Positions 34,260 to 44,274 of a stretch of DNA of 64,000 bases are shown one piece after another. The notes under the pieces were generated by a model. It had not been told where the DNA came from. It saw nothing but the letters and a program-made list of their open reading frames with translations, and ran no database searches. Position numbers and translations under genes: made by a program. Positions within the stretch are counted from its first letter, which is position 1. Every line of letters begins with the position of its first letter. This DNA comes from Acidovorax sp. 210-6 (lineage in GTDB: Bacteria > Pseudomonadota > Gammaproteobacteria > Burkholderiales > Burkholderiaceae_C), in NCBI RefSeq assembly GCF_010020825.1, contig NZ_JAACJE010000001.1, positions 2,976,001-3,040,000 of the forward strand, read 5' to 3'.

Positions 34260-34826
34260 ATGGACTTCGACCGACTCTCCGGTGATCTCAAGGATCTGCG
34301 CCGTCGCAACCGGGGCCTCGCCTTGGCCGTCGGGGCACTGGCCACGGGCGTGGTGCTCGCGCTCGTCGTCATCATCAACCTGTTGGGCACGGTGCGCACG
34401 GTGGTCGTGCCGCCATCGCTCAACAAAACCTTCTGGGTCAGCGGCGACAAGGCATCGAGCGAGTACCTGGACCAGATGGGCAGCTTTGTCGCCTGGCTGA
34501 TCCTGGATGTCACTCCCAGCACCATCGATTGGAAGAAGGACATCCTGCTCGGCTACGTCGATCCCGCGCAATACGGCGCGCTCAAGACGCGGCAGGAGGT
34601 GGAGGCAGAGCGCCTCAAGCGGATCAACGCCTCCACGGCCTTCGCGCCACAACAACTCGTGTCCAGCGAGGACACCCAGTCGCTGGTCGTGCGCGGACGC
34701 CTGCGCACCCTCGTCAACGGCTACGAGACCGCGAACGACCTCAAGGCCTACCGCATCGACTTCGGCCACGCCGGAGCACGCATGCACGTCATCGGATTCA
34801 AGGAGGTGCCCTATGCGGTCAAGTGA
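34260..34826 (+). CDS. traE: TraE, VirB5/B8-like pilus assembly protein
   Basis: Inner-membrane-anchored protein of 188 aa. One N-terminal membrane helix (ALAVGALATGVVLALVVIINLLG) is followed by family pieces TVVVPPSLNKTFWVSGDKAS, EYLDQMGSFVAWLILDVTP and DTQSLVVRGRLRT. Overlaps traK by 14 bp. Confidence 0.92.
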   Translation: MDFDRLSGDLKDLRRRNRGLALAVGALATGVVLALVVIINLLGTVRTVVVPPSLNKTFWVSGDKASSEYLDQMGSFVAWLILDVTPSTIDWKKDILLGYVDPAQYGALKTRQEVEAERLKRINASTAFAPQQLVSSEDTQSLVVRGRLRTLVNGYETANDLKAYRIDFGHAGARMHVIGFKEVPYAVK

Positions 34827-35811
34827 CATCGCATTCACGCCGCCGCGCCTGGTCGGCCCCGCGCCCGCCGGACTCCGGCCCGCCCAGTCCAGGCTCGCCG
34901 CCGCAAAACCATCGCCCCTGCGCGGCGCGCCGCCGCGTCGGCACTGGGATGGTCTGTCCCCGGCGGCGCGGCGCATCCTCGCCGTCACGGCCCTGTCCTT
35001 CGGACTGCAGGCGCATGCGCTGCAGGTCGTGGAGGCCAGTGACGGCGTGGCCGTCGAGGCTATTGTTTCCCTGAAGGAACCCACACGCATCCGCATCGAG
35101 GGCACGCCGATCACGGACGTGTTCGGCAACATCCATTCGAGCCATTGCGGCGGCTCGCCCTTGCCGACCGCCACGGCTTCCCCTGGGGTGCCCTCCACCA
35201 CGCCCGGCCTGGCCGCGCCGACCGCCCTGATGCCCTCCACGGTCAACCCGTCCGGCGACGTCATCGTCGAATGCGACCGCGACAAGGGCGAGGTCTACAT
35301 CCGCCCGGTCGGCGATGCGACGCGGCCGATCAACCTCTTCGTGTCCTCGGCCGCGGCCACCTACACGCTGCTGCTGCGGCGTTCGGACACGCCCGCCGAC
35401 ACCATCGTCATCCGCGACAAGACGCCCCGAGCCCTGCGCCCGGCCACGCCCGACGCGGCGCCGTCCGGCCCGGCCCCCAGCCACGTGCGCGCGATGAAGG
35501 CGCTGCTGGTGGCTATGGCTTCGGACCGCGTGCCGCCGGACGTCCGGGTCGAGGAGACCTACCGCCCCATCCAGCTCTGGGCCGACGCGCGCTTCACGCT
35601 GCTGCGCCAGTACGAGGGCCGCGGCCTGACCGGCGAGAAGTACACGCTGCAGAACACCAGCACGGTGCCGATGGTGCTGGCCGAGCAGGAGTTCGACCGC
35701 CCGGACAGCCGCGCCGGCGGCGAGATCGTCGGCATCGGCATCGAGTACCACAACCTGCGGCCGGGCGAGACCACCAGCGTCTACGTGATCCGGCGGGGAG
35801 GCACGCGATGA
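34813..35811 (+). CDS. traK: TraK, VirB9-like outer-membrane-ring protein
   Basis: Core-complex component (332 aa). A basic N-terminus and hydrophobic piece (ILAVTALSFGLQAHALQVVE) serve as signal. Later pieces VSLKEPTRIRIEGTPITDVFG, GEVYIRPVGDATRPINLFV and the C-terminal GEKYTLQNTSTVPMVLAEQEF are typical of F-type TraK. The signal peptide is preceded by an unusually long Pro/Arg-rich segment (~50 residues), so a later start is possible. Overlaps traE and traB. Confidence 0.9.
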   Translation: MRSSDIAFTPPRLVGPAPAGLRPAQSRLAAAKPSPLRGAPPRRHWDGLSPAARRILAVTALSFGLQAHALQVVEASDGVAVEAIVSLKEPTRIRIEGTPITDVFGNIHSSHCGGSPLPTATASPGVPSTTPGLAAPTALMPSTVNPSGDVIVECDRDKGEVYIRPVGDATRPINLFVSSAAATYTLLLRRSDTPADTIVIRDKTPRALRPATPDAAPSGPAPSHVRAMKALLVAMASDRVPPDVRVEETYRPIQLWADARFTLLRQYEGRGLTGEKYTLQNTSTVPMVLAEQEFDRPDSRAGGEIVGIGIEYHNLRPGETTSVYVIRRGGTR

Positions 35812-37211
35812 GCACGCCTTCCATGCCACCGGGCGGGCGCCCGCCCGGCTATGCCGTGCGCGGGCTGCTGGATCACCTCTCACCGCGCCAGCGGCAGTAC
35901 GCCCTGCTGGCCGCCATCCTGGGCGGCGGCATCGGCCTGCTGTGGCTGATCTTCAGTTTCTCAGCAACGAACCACCAGCCGCACGGCCGCGCCGCCCAAA
36001 CGCAGCCCAGCGACGTCACCAACATCGGCGTGCTGCCGCCCGGCGGCCAGGTGAATCCGGTGGACCAGTGGGTCGGCACTGCGGGCCGCAAGCTGGCCCA
36101 GTACGAAACCGAGCGCGAAGAACAAAGCCGCCTCAACAAGGAGCGGCAGGCCTTCGAAGGCCGGACGATGCAGCGCTTCGCCGAATTAGAGCAGCGCCTG
36201 ACCGCGAGCCAGCAGGCAGCCGCGCCGAAGCCCGCCGCACTATCGCCACCGACGCCCGCGGCTCCGGAACCCAGCCCCACGGCCATGCCGCCCGCGGCCA
36301 GCCTGCCGCCCGCGCCGCCTCCTGGTGCCGCCAGCGTGGGCGCAATGCCGGCCGGACCGCCCAGCCTGCAGCCCCCTTCGCCGCCCGCGCCACCCGTGCC
36401 CGTGATCTCGCGGGTGACGCTGGCGGACCGATCCCCCCCGGCAGGCACCGGAGGTAGCGGCAGAGATGGCACGCCCGCCGCGTCGTCCAGCGCGCCCAGG
36501 ACCGTCGCCACCTTCCTGCCTGTCAGCTTCACGCGAGGCATCCTGCTCGGCGGCCTGGACGCCCCCACGGGCGGGCAGTCGCAATCGAATCCGCACCCGG
36601 TGCTGATCCGGCTCTCCGACAACAGCGTGCTGCCCAACCAATTCCGCGGCGAGTACCGCGAGTGCTTCGTCATCGCGGCCGGCTACGGCGACATCAGCTC
36701 GGAACGCGCCTACCTGCGCACCGAGAACCTGTCGTGCGTGCGCGCGGACGGCGCGACGCTCGAAGTGCGCATCCAGGGCAGCGTCTACGGCGAGGACGGC
36801 AAGGTCGGGATGCGCGGCAGACTGGTGACCAAACAGGGGCAGATGCTGGCGAATGCGCTCCTGGCCGGGGTGGTCAGCGGCATCGGCCAGGGCCTATCCA
36901 CCGCCAACACCACCTACAGCACCTCGGCACTCGGGACCATCGCGAGCGCGGACGGCAATGCCGATGCGTACCGCGCGGGCCTCGGGCAAGGCGTGGGCAA
37001 GGCCTTGGACCGCCTTGCCCAGTACTACATCAAGCTGGCCGAGAACACCTTCCCCGTCATCGAAGTGGACGCCGGCCGCCAGATCGACGTCGTGATCACC
37101 AAGGGCGTGCGCATCGACGTGCCGATGACCGCCATGGCCGAACAGGCCACCCGCCGAACCACTTCTCCCGAAACCCGCTACCTGGAGGTCACCGATGATG
37201 GCAACTACTGA
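35808..37211 (+). CDS. traB: TraB, VirB10-like scaffold protein
   Basis: Core scaffold spanning both membranes (467 aa). One membrane helix near 30-48, a coiled-coil ([21 protein letters not shown]), a long Pro-rich stretch (about 130-215), then the VirB10-type C-domain: [59 protein letters not shown] and [18 protein letters not shown]. Coupled by short overlaps to traK and dsbC. Confidence 0.93.
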   Translation: MSTPSMPPGGRPPGYAVRGLLDHLSPRQRQYALLAAILGGGIGLLWLIFSFSATNHQPHGRAAQTQPSDVTNIGVLPPGGQVNPVDQWVGTAGRKLAQYETEREEQSRLNKERQAFEGRTMQRFAELEQRLTASQQAAAPKPAALSPPTPAAPEPSPTAMPPAASLPPAPPPGAASVGAMPAGPPSLQPPSPPAPPVPVISRVTLADRSPPAGTGGSGRDGTPAASSSAPRTVATFLPVSFTRGILLGGLDAPTGGQSQSNPHPVLIRLSDNSVLPNQFRGEYRECFVIAAGYGDISSERAYLRTENLSCVRADGATLEVRIQGSVYGEDGKVGMRGRLVTKQGQMLANALLAGVVSGIGQGLSTANTTYSTSALGTIASADGNADAYRAGLGQGVGKALDRLAQYYIKLAENTFPVIEVDAGRQIDVVITKGVRIDVPMTAMAEQATRRTTSPETRYLEVTDDGNY

Positions 37212-38040
37212 ACCGGTGCGCGCGCAGCACTCCCGTTTCGCCGCAAGGCATCTCCCGGCGGCGCTGTGCGCGGTGTTGCTGGCCGTCGGCATCCCCGGCC
37301 AAGCCGCGACGTCCGACGAATCCCGGCTGCTCTCCGTGCTACGCAAGGCCCATCCCGGTACCCAGTTCACGGAAGTGGCGCGCACGGAGGTCGAGGGCCT
37401 CTACGAGGTCTGGATGAACGGCAACGTGGCCTACGTCACGGCCGCCAACCCGCGCTTCTTCGTGTTCGGCCGCCTCTTCGACACGGCCAGCATGCGCGAC
37501 ATCACGGGCCCCAGGATCGCACAGCGCAGCGCTGCCCAAGGTGCTCAACTCCAGTCGGAGTCGACGTCGGCAGCACCCGTCTCGATCGACCAGTTGCCGC
37601 TGAACGACGCGATCAAGACCGTGCGCGGCAATGGCCAGCGCAAGGTCGCGGTCTTCAGCGATCCGAACTGCATCTACTGCAAGCAGCTCGAACCAGAGCT
37701 CGCCGGCATCGACAACGTCACCGTCTATACCTTCCTCGTGCCCTTCCAGGGAGAGGCCCGTCCGGTTGCGATCTGGTGCGCCGCCGACCGCGAGCGCGCC
37801 TGGCGGTATTGGATGCTGCAGGCGGACGCAAGCATGCTGCAGTCGGCAGCGAACTGCGAGCATCCGATCGCGCGCAACCTCGAGTTGGCCCGCAGGCTCG
37901 GCGTGCAAGGAACACCCACGTTGATCTGGGCCGACGGCGCGCGCACCAATGGCTACGTCGGCCGCCAGGTTCTGGAAGCCAGGCTCGCGGAAGCCGCCAA
38001 GGTCGCATCGCAATCGGCCGCCTCGGGGAAACGGCCATGA
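37195..38040 (+). CDS. dsbC: DsbC-type thiol:disulfide isomerase
   Basis: Periplasmic disulfide isomerase (281 aa) used to fold Cys-rich transfer proteins such as TraN and TraU. A signal segment ([19 protein letters not shown]) is followed by a small dimerisation domain and a thioredoxin domain with active site [17 protein letters not shown] near residue 160 and [10 protein letters not shown] near 240. Placed between traB and traV, close to its site in SXT. Starts inside traB. Confidence 0.93.
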   Translation: MMATTEPVRAQHSRFAARHLPAALCAVLLAVGIPGQAATSDESRLLSVLRKAHPGTQFTEVARTEVEGLYEVWMNGNVAYVTAANPRFFVFGRLFDTASMRDITGPRIAQRSAAQGAQLQSESTSAAPVSIDQLPLNDAIKTVRGNGQRKVAVFSDPNCIYCKQLEPELAGIDNVTVYTFLVPFQGEARPVAIWCAADRERAWRYWMLQADASMLQSAANCEHPIARNLELARRLGVQGTPTLIWADGARTNGYVGRQVLEARLAEAAKVASQSAASGKRP

Positions 38041-38690
38041 GCACAACAACACTGCGCCTCTGCGCCATGGCCCTGCTCTTGCCGCTGGCCGCCTGCGTCA
38101 ACATGTCCGGGCTCAGCGGCGGGTCCAAATACGCCTGCACGGCACCCGAGGGCGTGGCCTGCGACTCGGTGTCGGGCACCTACGCCAACGCGCTGCACGA
38201 GAACCTGCCCAGTCAGCGGACGTTGGGCACCGCCGCGGCCAATTCGGCAGCGCCCCCGTCGAGGGGCGCTGCGCCGGCCGCATCGGCTCCGGGTCGGATG
38301 CCGTTCGCGGCTCCCGCGACAGGGAGCGCGCTGGTCGGCATCGGGGACGCGCCCGCCCTGGAACTGCGCTCCCAGGCACGTGTCCTGCGGCTGTGGACCA
38401 AGCCCTGGGAGGACGCCGACGGCGACCTGTGGGACCAGGGCTACGTCTACGTCCAGGTGGACACCGGGCGCTGGCAGATCGACCACGTCCGCCAGCGCAT
38501 CCGCGACCAGTACGCGCCGCTGCGCCCACCGCCCGCGGCCCCCTCCCCCGCCCCATCCTCGTCCGGCCAGGTACCCACCGAGACCGACGCGCCCGCCCCC
38601 TCCGAGGGCGCGGTGCAGCGGCCCACGTCCCTCAATCCCTTCCCTTCGCTCAGTCGGCCCCCGGCGGGCCTGGGCACCCATCCGCAGTGA
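38037..38690 (+). CDS. traV: TraV, VirB7-like lipoprotein
   Basis: Outer-membrane lipoprotein of the core complex (217 aa). Signal with lipobox [11 protein letters not shown], then the conserved [20 protein letters not shown]. Low-complexity Ala/Pro stretches flank a middle domain ([20 protein letters not shown]). Overlaps dsbC by 4 bp. Confidence 0.9.
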   Translation: MSTTTLRLCAMALLLPLAACVNMSGLSGGSKYACTAPEGVACDSVSGTYANALHENLPSQRTLGTAAANSAAPPSRGAAPAASAPGRMPFAAPATGSALVGIGDAPALELRSQARVLRLWTKPWEDADGDLWDQGYVYVQVDTGRWQIDHVRQRIRDQYAPLRPPPAAPSPAPSSSGQVPTETDAPAPSEGAVQRPTSLNPFPSLSRPPAGLGTHPQ

Positions 38691-38697
38691 GGCCACC

Positions 38698-41280
38698 ATG
38701 CGCATACCCTCCACCGAAGCCCCGTCCGGCGAGTTCCGCGCGGCGCCGCTGTTCCCCTTCGCACTGCCAGCGGACACACCGGCAGAACAGTTCGCCGGCT
38801 GGCTGCCCTACTCGGCCTACCTCGCCGAAGAGAAGCTCTTCGTGAACCGCGAAGGCATGGGCTTCCTTCTGGAAGTGATGCCGCAGTCGGGCGCCGACGA
38901 GCGCATGGCCGAAGTGCTGGTCTCGCTCTACGCCAACTGCCCGCCGGACACGGGCCTGCAGTTCCACCTGTTCGCCTCGCCGCACATCCGCCACCAGCTG
39001 CGCCAGTACACCAACCTGCGCGTGGAGGACGAGGACCAGGCCGAGAAGGCCCGCCCCTTCGGGCGGCCCGTGCCCAACGAGAACCTGTTCCGGAAGCTCG
39101 CGCGCCAGCGCGTGCAGCATCTGCTGCGCGGCACGCAGACCTCGCTCACCGCAGGCTTCCACTACACCTTGCGGGACTTCCGGCTGATGCTGAGCGTGTC
39201 CTTCCCCGGCGATGCAGGGGACCTGAACAGCCGCGAGGCGCTGCTGACGCTGCGCGACTCGATGGCCGCCACGCTGCGCGCAGCCATGCTACCCAGCCGC
39301 GTGTGCGACGCGGCCGACCTCATCAACTGGTGCGCCCTCTTCACGAACCCCGACCGCATCGCGCATTCGGACGCCGAAGACCTGCAGTTCGATGACGATC
39401 GGTGGCTGCACTACGACGACGGCCGGGAGATCCGCGACCAGATCGTGGACTTCGACACCATCCAAGACCCGCATCCTTCGGGCATCACGCTCTGGAAGGA
39501 AACCAGCGCCGAGGTGCTGGAAGCACGCTTCTATTCGATCAAGAGCTTCCCGGAGCGATTCGCGCTATGGCAGATGGGCTCGCTGATCGGCGACCTCATG
39601 CAGCCGGCGCTGCAGTACAGCGCGCCCTTCCTCATCACGCTGGGCGTGCACATCCTGGACCCCAACGCCACCAAGTCCATCGTCACCGCGAACCACGTGC
39701 GCGCGACGCAGAACGCCAAAAGCAAGATGGCGGACGTGATGCCGGATGTGAGGAAAAAGCTCGACGACTGGTCCGCTGCGGCCAACGCCATCGACACCGG
39801 AGGCAGCCTCGTGAGCCTGTACCACCAGCTCGCGATCTTCACCCACCCGGACAAGTCCGCCTCGGCGCACGAGGCTGCCAACGCGATCTGGCGCGCGCGG
39901 GGTTTTCAACTCAATTCCGACGCCTACATGCACAGGCAGGCCTTGCTCGCGAGCCTGCCCATGACGCTGACGCCTAGGATGCACAAGGACCTCGGCAAGA
40001 TGCGCCGCGTCACGCGCAAGACCATGTCGAACGCGATCCACATGGCGCCGCTCATCGCGGAATGGCGCGGCACGCGCACACCGGCGCTGGTCTTCGGCGG
40101 CCGCCGCGGCCAGGTCATGACGCTCGACCTCTACGACAACGATCTCGGGAACTACAACTTCGCCATCATCGGCGCCCCCGGCAGCGGCAAGTCGGTGCTG
40201 ATGAACGAGCTGGCCTGGTCCTACCGCGCGATCGGCGCGAAGGTCTGGATGCTGGACCTGGGCCGCAGTTTCGAGAAGCTCTGCAGAAAGGCGCAGGGCA
40301 CCTACATCGAGTTCCGCGCGGATTCCAACATCTGCCTGAACCCGTTCACGATCGTGCACGACATAAACGAGGACATCGACATGCTCGTGCCGGGCATCGC
40401 CAAGATGTGCTCGATGCAGCACACGCTGGAGGAGGTGCAGTACAAGGCGATCTCCGCGATGGTTCTCAAGCTCTGGCGCGAACACGGCCAGGACCTCACG
40501 ATCACCGGCCTGCGCGACGCCTTCAAGACCGGGACCATCGAGGAGCTCGGCGTCAACGGCGACCAGCGCATCCGGGACCTGGCGATCATGCTCAACCCCT
40601 ACGCCAAGGGCGGGCAGTACGAGCGCTTCTTCGAGGGCCGTTCCAACGTCGATTTCAGCAACGATTTCATCGTCATCGAGAATGAGGAACTCAAGCGCCG
40701 CCCCGATCTTCATGCGGTAGTCAACATCCTCCTGCTGCACCAGATCACCGGGGAGATGTACCTCACGCGCAACCGGCGCAAGGTGCTTTTCATCGACGAG
40801 CTGAAACAGCAGTTGGGGGACATCGGCGCCGACGATCCCGTCAAGGCGGCCGTGGTGGAGGAGGCAGCACGCCGTGCGCGCAAGTACGGGGGCGCGCTCG
40901 GCACTGCAACCCAAAGCGCCGACGACTACTACGGCAGCGCCCAGATGGAAGCGGCGTTCAACTGTTCCGACTGGGTGTTCCTGCTGCGGCAGAAGCCCGA
41001 ATCCATCGAGATGCTCGATCGCAAGGGGCGCCTGTCGATGGACGAGCCCAAGAAGCGCTTGCTGAATTCCCTGCGCACGGAAGCCGGGGCATATTCCGAG
41101 CTGTACATTTCCTCGCCCGTCGGCGAAGGCGTCGCCCGCAACATCCTCGACCCGGCAACCCATCTGCTGTTCTCCAACAAGCTGGAGGACAACGCCCCGA
41201 TTGACGAACTGCGCGCCCAGGGCCTGTCGATCGACGAGGCCATCACCGAACTGCTGCGGCAGCGGGGGTACGCGCTATGA
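38698..41280 (+). CDS. traC: TraC, conjugation ATPase (VirB4 family)
   Basis: Mating-pore ATPase (860 aa) that powers pilus assembly. Walker A FAIIGAPGSGKSVLMNELAW near residue 490, then WMLDLGRSFEKLCRKAQG and Walker B KVLFIDELKQQLGDIGADD near 700, SADDYYGSAQMEAAFNCSDW. GAGGCCACC precedes the ATG; the frame extends upstream inside traV but without family content. Full length. Confidence 0.95.
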   Translation: MRIPSTEAPSGEFRAAPLFPFALPADTPAEQFAGWLPYSAYLAEEKLFVNREGMGFLLEVMPQSGADERMAEVLVSLYANCPPDTGLQFHLFASPHIRHQLRQYTNLRVEDEDQAEKARPFGRPVPNENLFRKLARQRVQHLLRGTQTSLTAGFHYTLRDFRLMLSVSFPGDAGDLNSREALLTLRDSMAATLRAAMLPSRVCDAADLINWCALFTNPDRIAHSDAEDLQFDDDRWLHYDDGREIRDQIVDFDTIQDPHPSGITLWKETSAEVLEARFYSIKSFPERFALWQMGSLIGDLMQPALQYSAPFLITLGVHILDPNATKSIVTANHVRATQNAKSKMADVMPDVRKKLDDWSAAANAIDTGGSLVSLYHQLAIFTHPDKSASAHEAANAIWRARGFQLNSDAYMHRQALLASLPMTLTPRMHKDLGKMRRVTRKTMSNAIHMAPLIAEWRGTRTPALVFGGRRGQVMTLDLYDNDLGNYNFAIIGAPGSGKSVLMNELAWSYRAIGAKVWMLDLGRSFEKLCRKAQGTYIEFRADSNICLNPFTIVHDINEDIDMLVPGIAKMCSMQHTLEEVQYKAISAMVLKLWREHGQDLTITGLRDAFKTGTIEELGVNGDQRIRDLAIMLNPYAKGGQYERFFEGRSNVDFSNDFIVIENEELKRRPDLHAVVNILLLHQITGEMYLTRNRRKVLFIDELKQQLGDIGADDPVKAAVVEEAARRARKYGGALGTATQSADDYYGSAQMEAAFNCSDWVFLLRQKPESIEMLDRKGRLSMDEPKKRLLNSLRTEAGAYSELYISSPVGEGVARNILDPATHLLFSNKLEDNAPIDELRAQGLSIDEAITELLRQRGYAL

Positions 41281-41630
41281 GGGCGCTCCTGCTGCATGCG
41301 CTCGTCGCCGCGCTACTCGCCGCTGCCGGCATCGCCGCCTACGACCGCTGGGTGCTGCGGCCCACACTCGTCGTCGGCGTGGTGGACCTGTCGGAGGTCT
41401 ACCGCGCCAAGGAAGCCGAGTTCACGCAGATGCTCACGAGCACCGGCACCGAGGCCGAACGCGAACAGGCGCTCGCACTGGCTCGCCGCTTCTCGCAGCG
41501 CCTGCCCGCAGCGCTGGAGGAATTGCCGCGCGAGTGCGGCTGCCTGGTGGTGATCAAGAGCGCGATCGCCGGTGCGCCCAACAGCCGCGACCTCACGCCG
41601 GTGCTACGCAGAAAGGTAGACCAGCCATGA
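41277..41630 (+). CDS. TrbI-like type-F conjugation protein
   Basis: Small periplasm-facing protein (117 aa) with one N-terminal membrane helix (LLLHALVAALLAAAGIAAYD) and a helical region (VDLSEVYRAKEAEFTQML). Its place between traC and the S26 peptidase/traW, together with VVDLSEVYRAKEA, fits TrbI/TrhI of F-type systems. It overlaps both neighbours by 4 bp. Low sequence content makes this moderate. Confidence 0.65.
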   Translation: MRALLLHALVAALLAAAGIAAYDRWVLRPTLVVGVVDLSEVYRAKEAEFTQMLTSTGTEAEREQALALARRFSQRLPAALEELPRECGCLVVIKSAIAGAPNSRDLTPVLRRKVDQP

Positions 41631-42214
41631 CCGAACCCGTCTCCACCAATGCGGCCATCCAGACGTCTGGCTGGTGGCATCTCCACGTCCGATCCTTCGC
41701 CGAGTTCCTGCGCCACATACGGCGGCGCTGGTATCTCTACCTGCCGGTATTCGCGATCTGGGGCTTCGCCTACGTGCGCCTGTTCGTCGACCCAACGCCG
41801 CGCGTGCCGCTGCTCGTGAACTGGACACCAAGCCTGCCGTACCACGTGGCGCTGATGCAGTTCCAGCAGCGGCCCGTGCGACGCGGCGACCTGATCGTCT
41901 TCGCCTTTGCTGGCGAGGCACAGGCGCACTACCGCGGCCTGCGTGGCCAGCCTTTCTTCAAGCGGGTGCGCGGCGTGCCTGGCGACGTGGTCACGGTTTC
42001 GGATCGCACCGTCTTCGTCAACGGCGAGGCCGTGGGCCGGGCCAAGACCCACGCCTACGACGGCCATCCGCTCGCGCCCATCGCCCCGGTGGTGATCCCG
42101 CCGGGCCACTACTACGTCCAGGGCATCGGGCTCCACAGCTTCGATTCGCGCTATGCCGAGAGCGGACTGGTACGCGATGGGCAGGTGCTGGGCATCGTCC
42201 AGCCGATCTTCTGA
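41627..42214 (+). CDS. S26 signal-peptidase-like conjugation protease (TrhF/TraF type)
   Basis: Membrane protease (195 aa) of the peptidase S26 family that processes the pilin in many conjugation systems. A membrane helix (WYLYLPVFAIWGFAYVRLFV) precedes the nucleophile Ser in LVNWTPSLPYHVAL, the RRGDLIVF segment and the base Lys in PFFKRVRGVPGDVV. Also YYVQGIGLHSFDSRYAESG near the end. Both catalytic residues are present. Confidence 0.85.
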   Translation: MTEPVSTNAAIQTSGWWHLHVRSFAEFLRHIRRRWYLYLPVFAIWGFAYVRLFVDPTPRVPLLVNWTPSLPYHVALMQFQQRPVRRGDLIVFAFAGEAQAHYRGLRGQPFFKRVRGVPGDVVTVSDRTVFVNGEAVGRAKTHAYDGHPLAPIAPVVIPPGHYYVQGIGLHSFDSRYAESGLVRDGQVLGIVQPIF

Positions 42215-42224
42215 GGAGTCGGAC

Positions 42225-42632
42225 ATGCCCCGCAAATCCAGCATCGCCCCCCGTGTCGGCGCCAGCCTCGGCCTCCTGCTGGCTATTCTGGCGGCGGCCT
42301 CGAATCCCGGGCGGGCCCAGACCAGCCCGGCCTTCGGTCCGGTGAGCACGCCTTCCACGGCCGCGCCTGCCGATGACATGCCGCTGGCCGACTACCTCGG
42401 CCTGCTGCGGCAGATCGCCCCGGCCGCCGAGCAGGGAGCCCGCACCTACCTCGCCGCCGCGCAACTGCGCTGCGGCCGCGCGCCGACCACGGCCGAGCTG
42501 CGGCAGGCCCTGTCCGAGGGTGACGGCCACCCGGCGCTGATGGGGCTGATTCGCGCCGCCCACCAGCAGGACAAGGCGGCGCGGGACCGGTGGATCGCAC
42601 AGATCCCGTGCCCGCGGGGAGCTGCGCGATGA
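42225..42632 (+). CDS. Exported protein of unknown function in the tra operon
   Basis: Protein of 135 aa with a signal peptide (SLGLLLAILAAASNPGRAQ). The mature part is helical (ADYLGLLRQIAPAAEQGART, LIRAAHQQDKAARDRWIAQIP) with two Cys. GAGGAG precedes the ATG. It lies between the peptidase and traW and may be a periplasmic helper. No family recognised. Confidence 0.7.
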   Translation: MPRKSSIAPRVGASLGLLLAILAAASNPGRAQTSPAFGPVSTPSTAAPADDMPLADYLGLLRQIAPAAEQGARTYLAAAQLRCGRAPTTAELRQALSEGDGHPALMGLIRAAHQQDKAARDRWIAQIPCPRGAAR

Positions 42633-43258
42633 AGCGCACCGCCTCTTTCGCCATCGCCCTGCTGGCCGGAACCGGCCTGCCCACGCTCGCCACCGACCTC
42701 GGCACCCTGGGGCCGACCTACGAGATCGCCGAGTCCCACCTTCTTCGCATGATCGAGGAGCGCCTTCGGGACAAGGAACGCTCGGGCGAACTGGCCCGCA
42801 TCGAGCAGGAGGCGCGCGCCCGCGGCACCGACATCGTCAGGAATCCCGTGCCGGTAGCCGGCGTGCGAACCACCGCCGCGCCGCGCACCTTCTACTTCAA
42901 TCCCACGTACACGCTCGACCGCAACCTCCTGGGCGCCCAGGGCGAGCTGCTGTTCGCCGCTGGCACGAAGGCCAATCCGCTGGACATCGTGTCCCTCTCG
43001 CGCCACCTGCTGTTCTTCGACGCACGCGACAGCCGCCAAGTCCGCCGCGCACGCGAGCTGATGGCGCACTACCAGGGCAAGGTGAAGCCAATCCTGACCG
43101 GCGGCTCCTACCTGGATCTCATGAAGTCCTGGCGCGTCCCCGTCTACTACGACCAGCAGGGGATGCTCACGCGGCGCCTGGGCATCACACAGGTGCCCGC
43201 CCTCGTCTCGCAGGAGGGCAAGCGGCTGCGCATCGACGAAATGGAGGTAACGCAATGA
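42629..43258 (+). CDS. traW: TraW, pilus assembly protein
   Basis: Periplasmic F-type assembly protein (209 aa) with signal MKRTASFAIALLAGTGLPTL. Family segments are LGPTYEIAESHLLRMIEERL, RTFYFNPTYTLDRNLLGAQG and PLDIVSLSRHLLFFDARDS; the end resembles TraW/TrbC (QGMLTRRLGITQVPALVSQEG). Coupled by 4-bp overlaps on both sides. Confidence 0.9.
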   Translation: MKRTASFAIALLAGTGLPTLATDLGTLGPTYEIAESHLLRMIEERLRDKERSGELARIEQEARARGTDIVRNPVPVAGVRTTAAPRTFYFNPTYTLDRNLLGAQGELLFAAGTKANPLDIVSLSRHLLFFDARDSRQVRRARELMAHYQGKVKPILTGGSYLDLMKSWRVPVYYDQQGMLTRRLGITQVPALVSQEGKRLRIDEMEVTQ

Positions 43259-44274
43259 AGCACCCCTGGTTCACCTCCTTGCTCCGATGGCTCGCCGGGC
43301 TGGCCCTGGCTGCAGGCGGCGCTGCCGCAGGCGCGACCACCTGCACCGGCAAGTTCCCCAACCCCATCACGGACATCTGCTGGAGCTGCATCCTGCCGCT
43401 GAGCATCGGCAGCGCCCGCATCGGCGACTTCGGTTCACAGGAAGACATCGAAAACCCCGGCAGCCCGCTTTGCACCTGCGGCGTCAACCCAGTGATCGGC
43501 CTGTCGGTCGGCTTCTGGGAGCCGGCCCGGCATGTAGAGGCGGTGCGCAAGCCCTTCTGCCTGACCTCGCTCGGCGGCATCGACCTCAATCCCGGCATCC
43601 CGGCACCGGAGGCCGCGCGGTTCACACGATCCGAGGGCGATGGCGACGGTGGCAGTTTCTACCAGGCCCATTTCTACGTAAACCCCGTCCTCTACTACCT
43701 GGAGGTGGTTACCGATTTCCCCTGCCTGGAAAAGGGCAGCTTCGACCTGGCCTACCTCACGGAGGTCGACCCGCTCTGGGCCGACGACGAACTCACGCTG
43801 ATCATCAACCCGGACGCCGTGCTGTTCGCCAACCCGGTGGCCATCGCGGCCTGCGCCGCGGACTGCGTGGCGGCCTCGCTGGGCTTCGGGATCCGGGAGA
43901 TGTTCTGGTGCGCCGGCTGCCAGGGCGGCCTTTATCCCATGAACGGCCATGTTCCGTACCACTTGGGCGGCGTGCGCACCGCCGCGCTGATGGCACAGCG
44001 GCTGACGGCCAAGATGCACCGCGAGCTGATCGCCTGGGGCTGGCACGGCACGCCGGGCCTGTGCGGCCCGTACTTCCTACCCGTCATGGACAAGGCCGCC
44101 TACAAGACCCAGCTCACCCACCCGATCCCGTCCACGTCGAAGGAAGCCGGCAAGTGCTGCCAGCCCTTCGGCCGCCAGACCGTCACCTGGGGCGCCGGCA
44201 AGGAGTACCCGGTACGAGGCGAGGACTTCAGCTTCATCTTGTTCAGAAAGAGGAACTGCTGTGTGGGCTACTGA
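43255..44274 (+). CDS. traU: TraU, mating-pore protein
   Basis: Cys-rich periplasmic protein needed for DNA transfer (339 aa). Signal (LLRWLAGLALAAGGAAAGA) then the family opening TTCTGKFPNPITDICWSCIL, SPLCTCGVNPVIGLSVGFWE, and EMFWCAGCQGGLYPMNGHVP near 215. Disulfide-rich, a likely DsbC client. Ends with CCVGY inside the start of trbC. Confidence 0.95.
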   Translation: MKHPWFTSLLRWLAGLALAAGGAAAGATTCTGKFPNPITDICWSCILPLSIGSARIGDFGSQEDIENPGSPLCTCGVNPVIGLSVGFWEPARHVEAVRKPFCLTSLGGIDLNPGIPAPEAARFTRSEGDGDGGSFYQAHFYVNPVLYYLEVVTDFPCLEKGSFDLAYLTEVDPLWADDELTLIINPDAVLFANPVAIAACAADCVAASLGFGIREMFWCAGCQGGLYPMNGHVPYHLGGVRTAALMAQRLTAKMHRELIAWGWHGTPGLCGPYFLPVMDKAAYKTQLTHPIPSTSKEAGKCCQPFGRQTVTWGAGKEYPVRGEDFSFILFRKRNCCVGY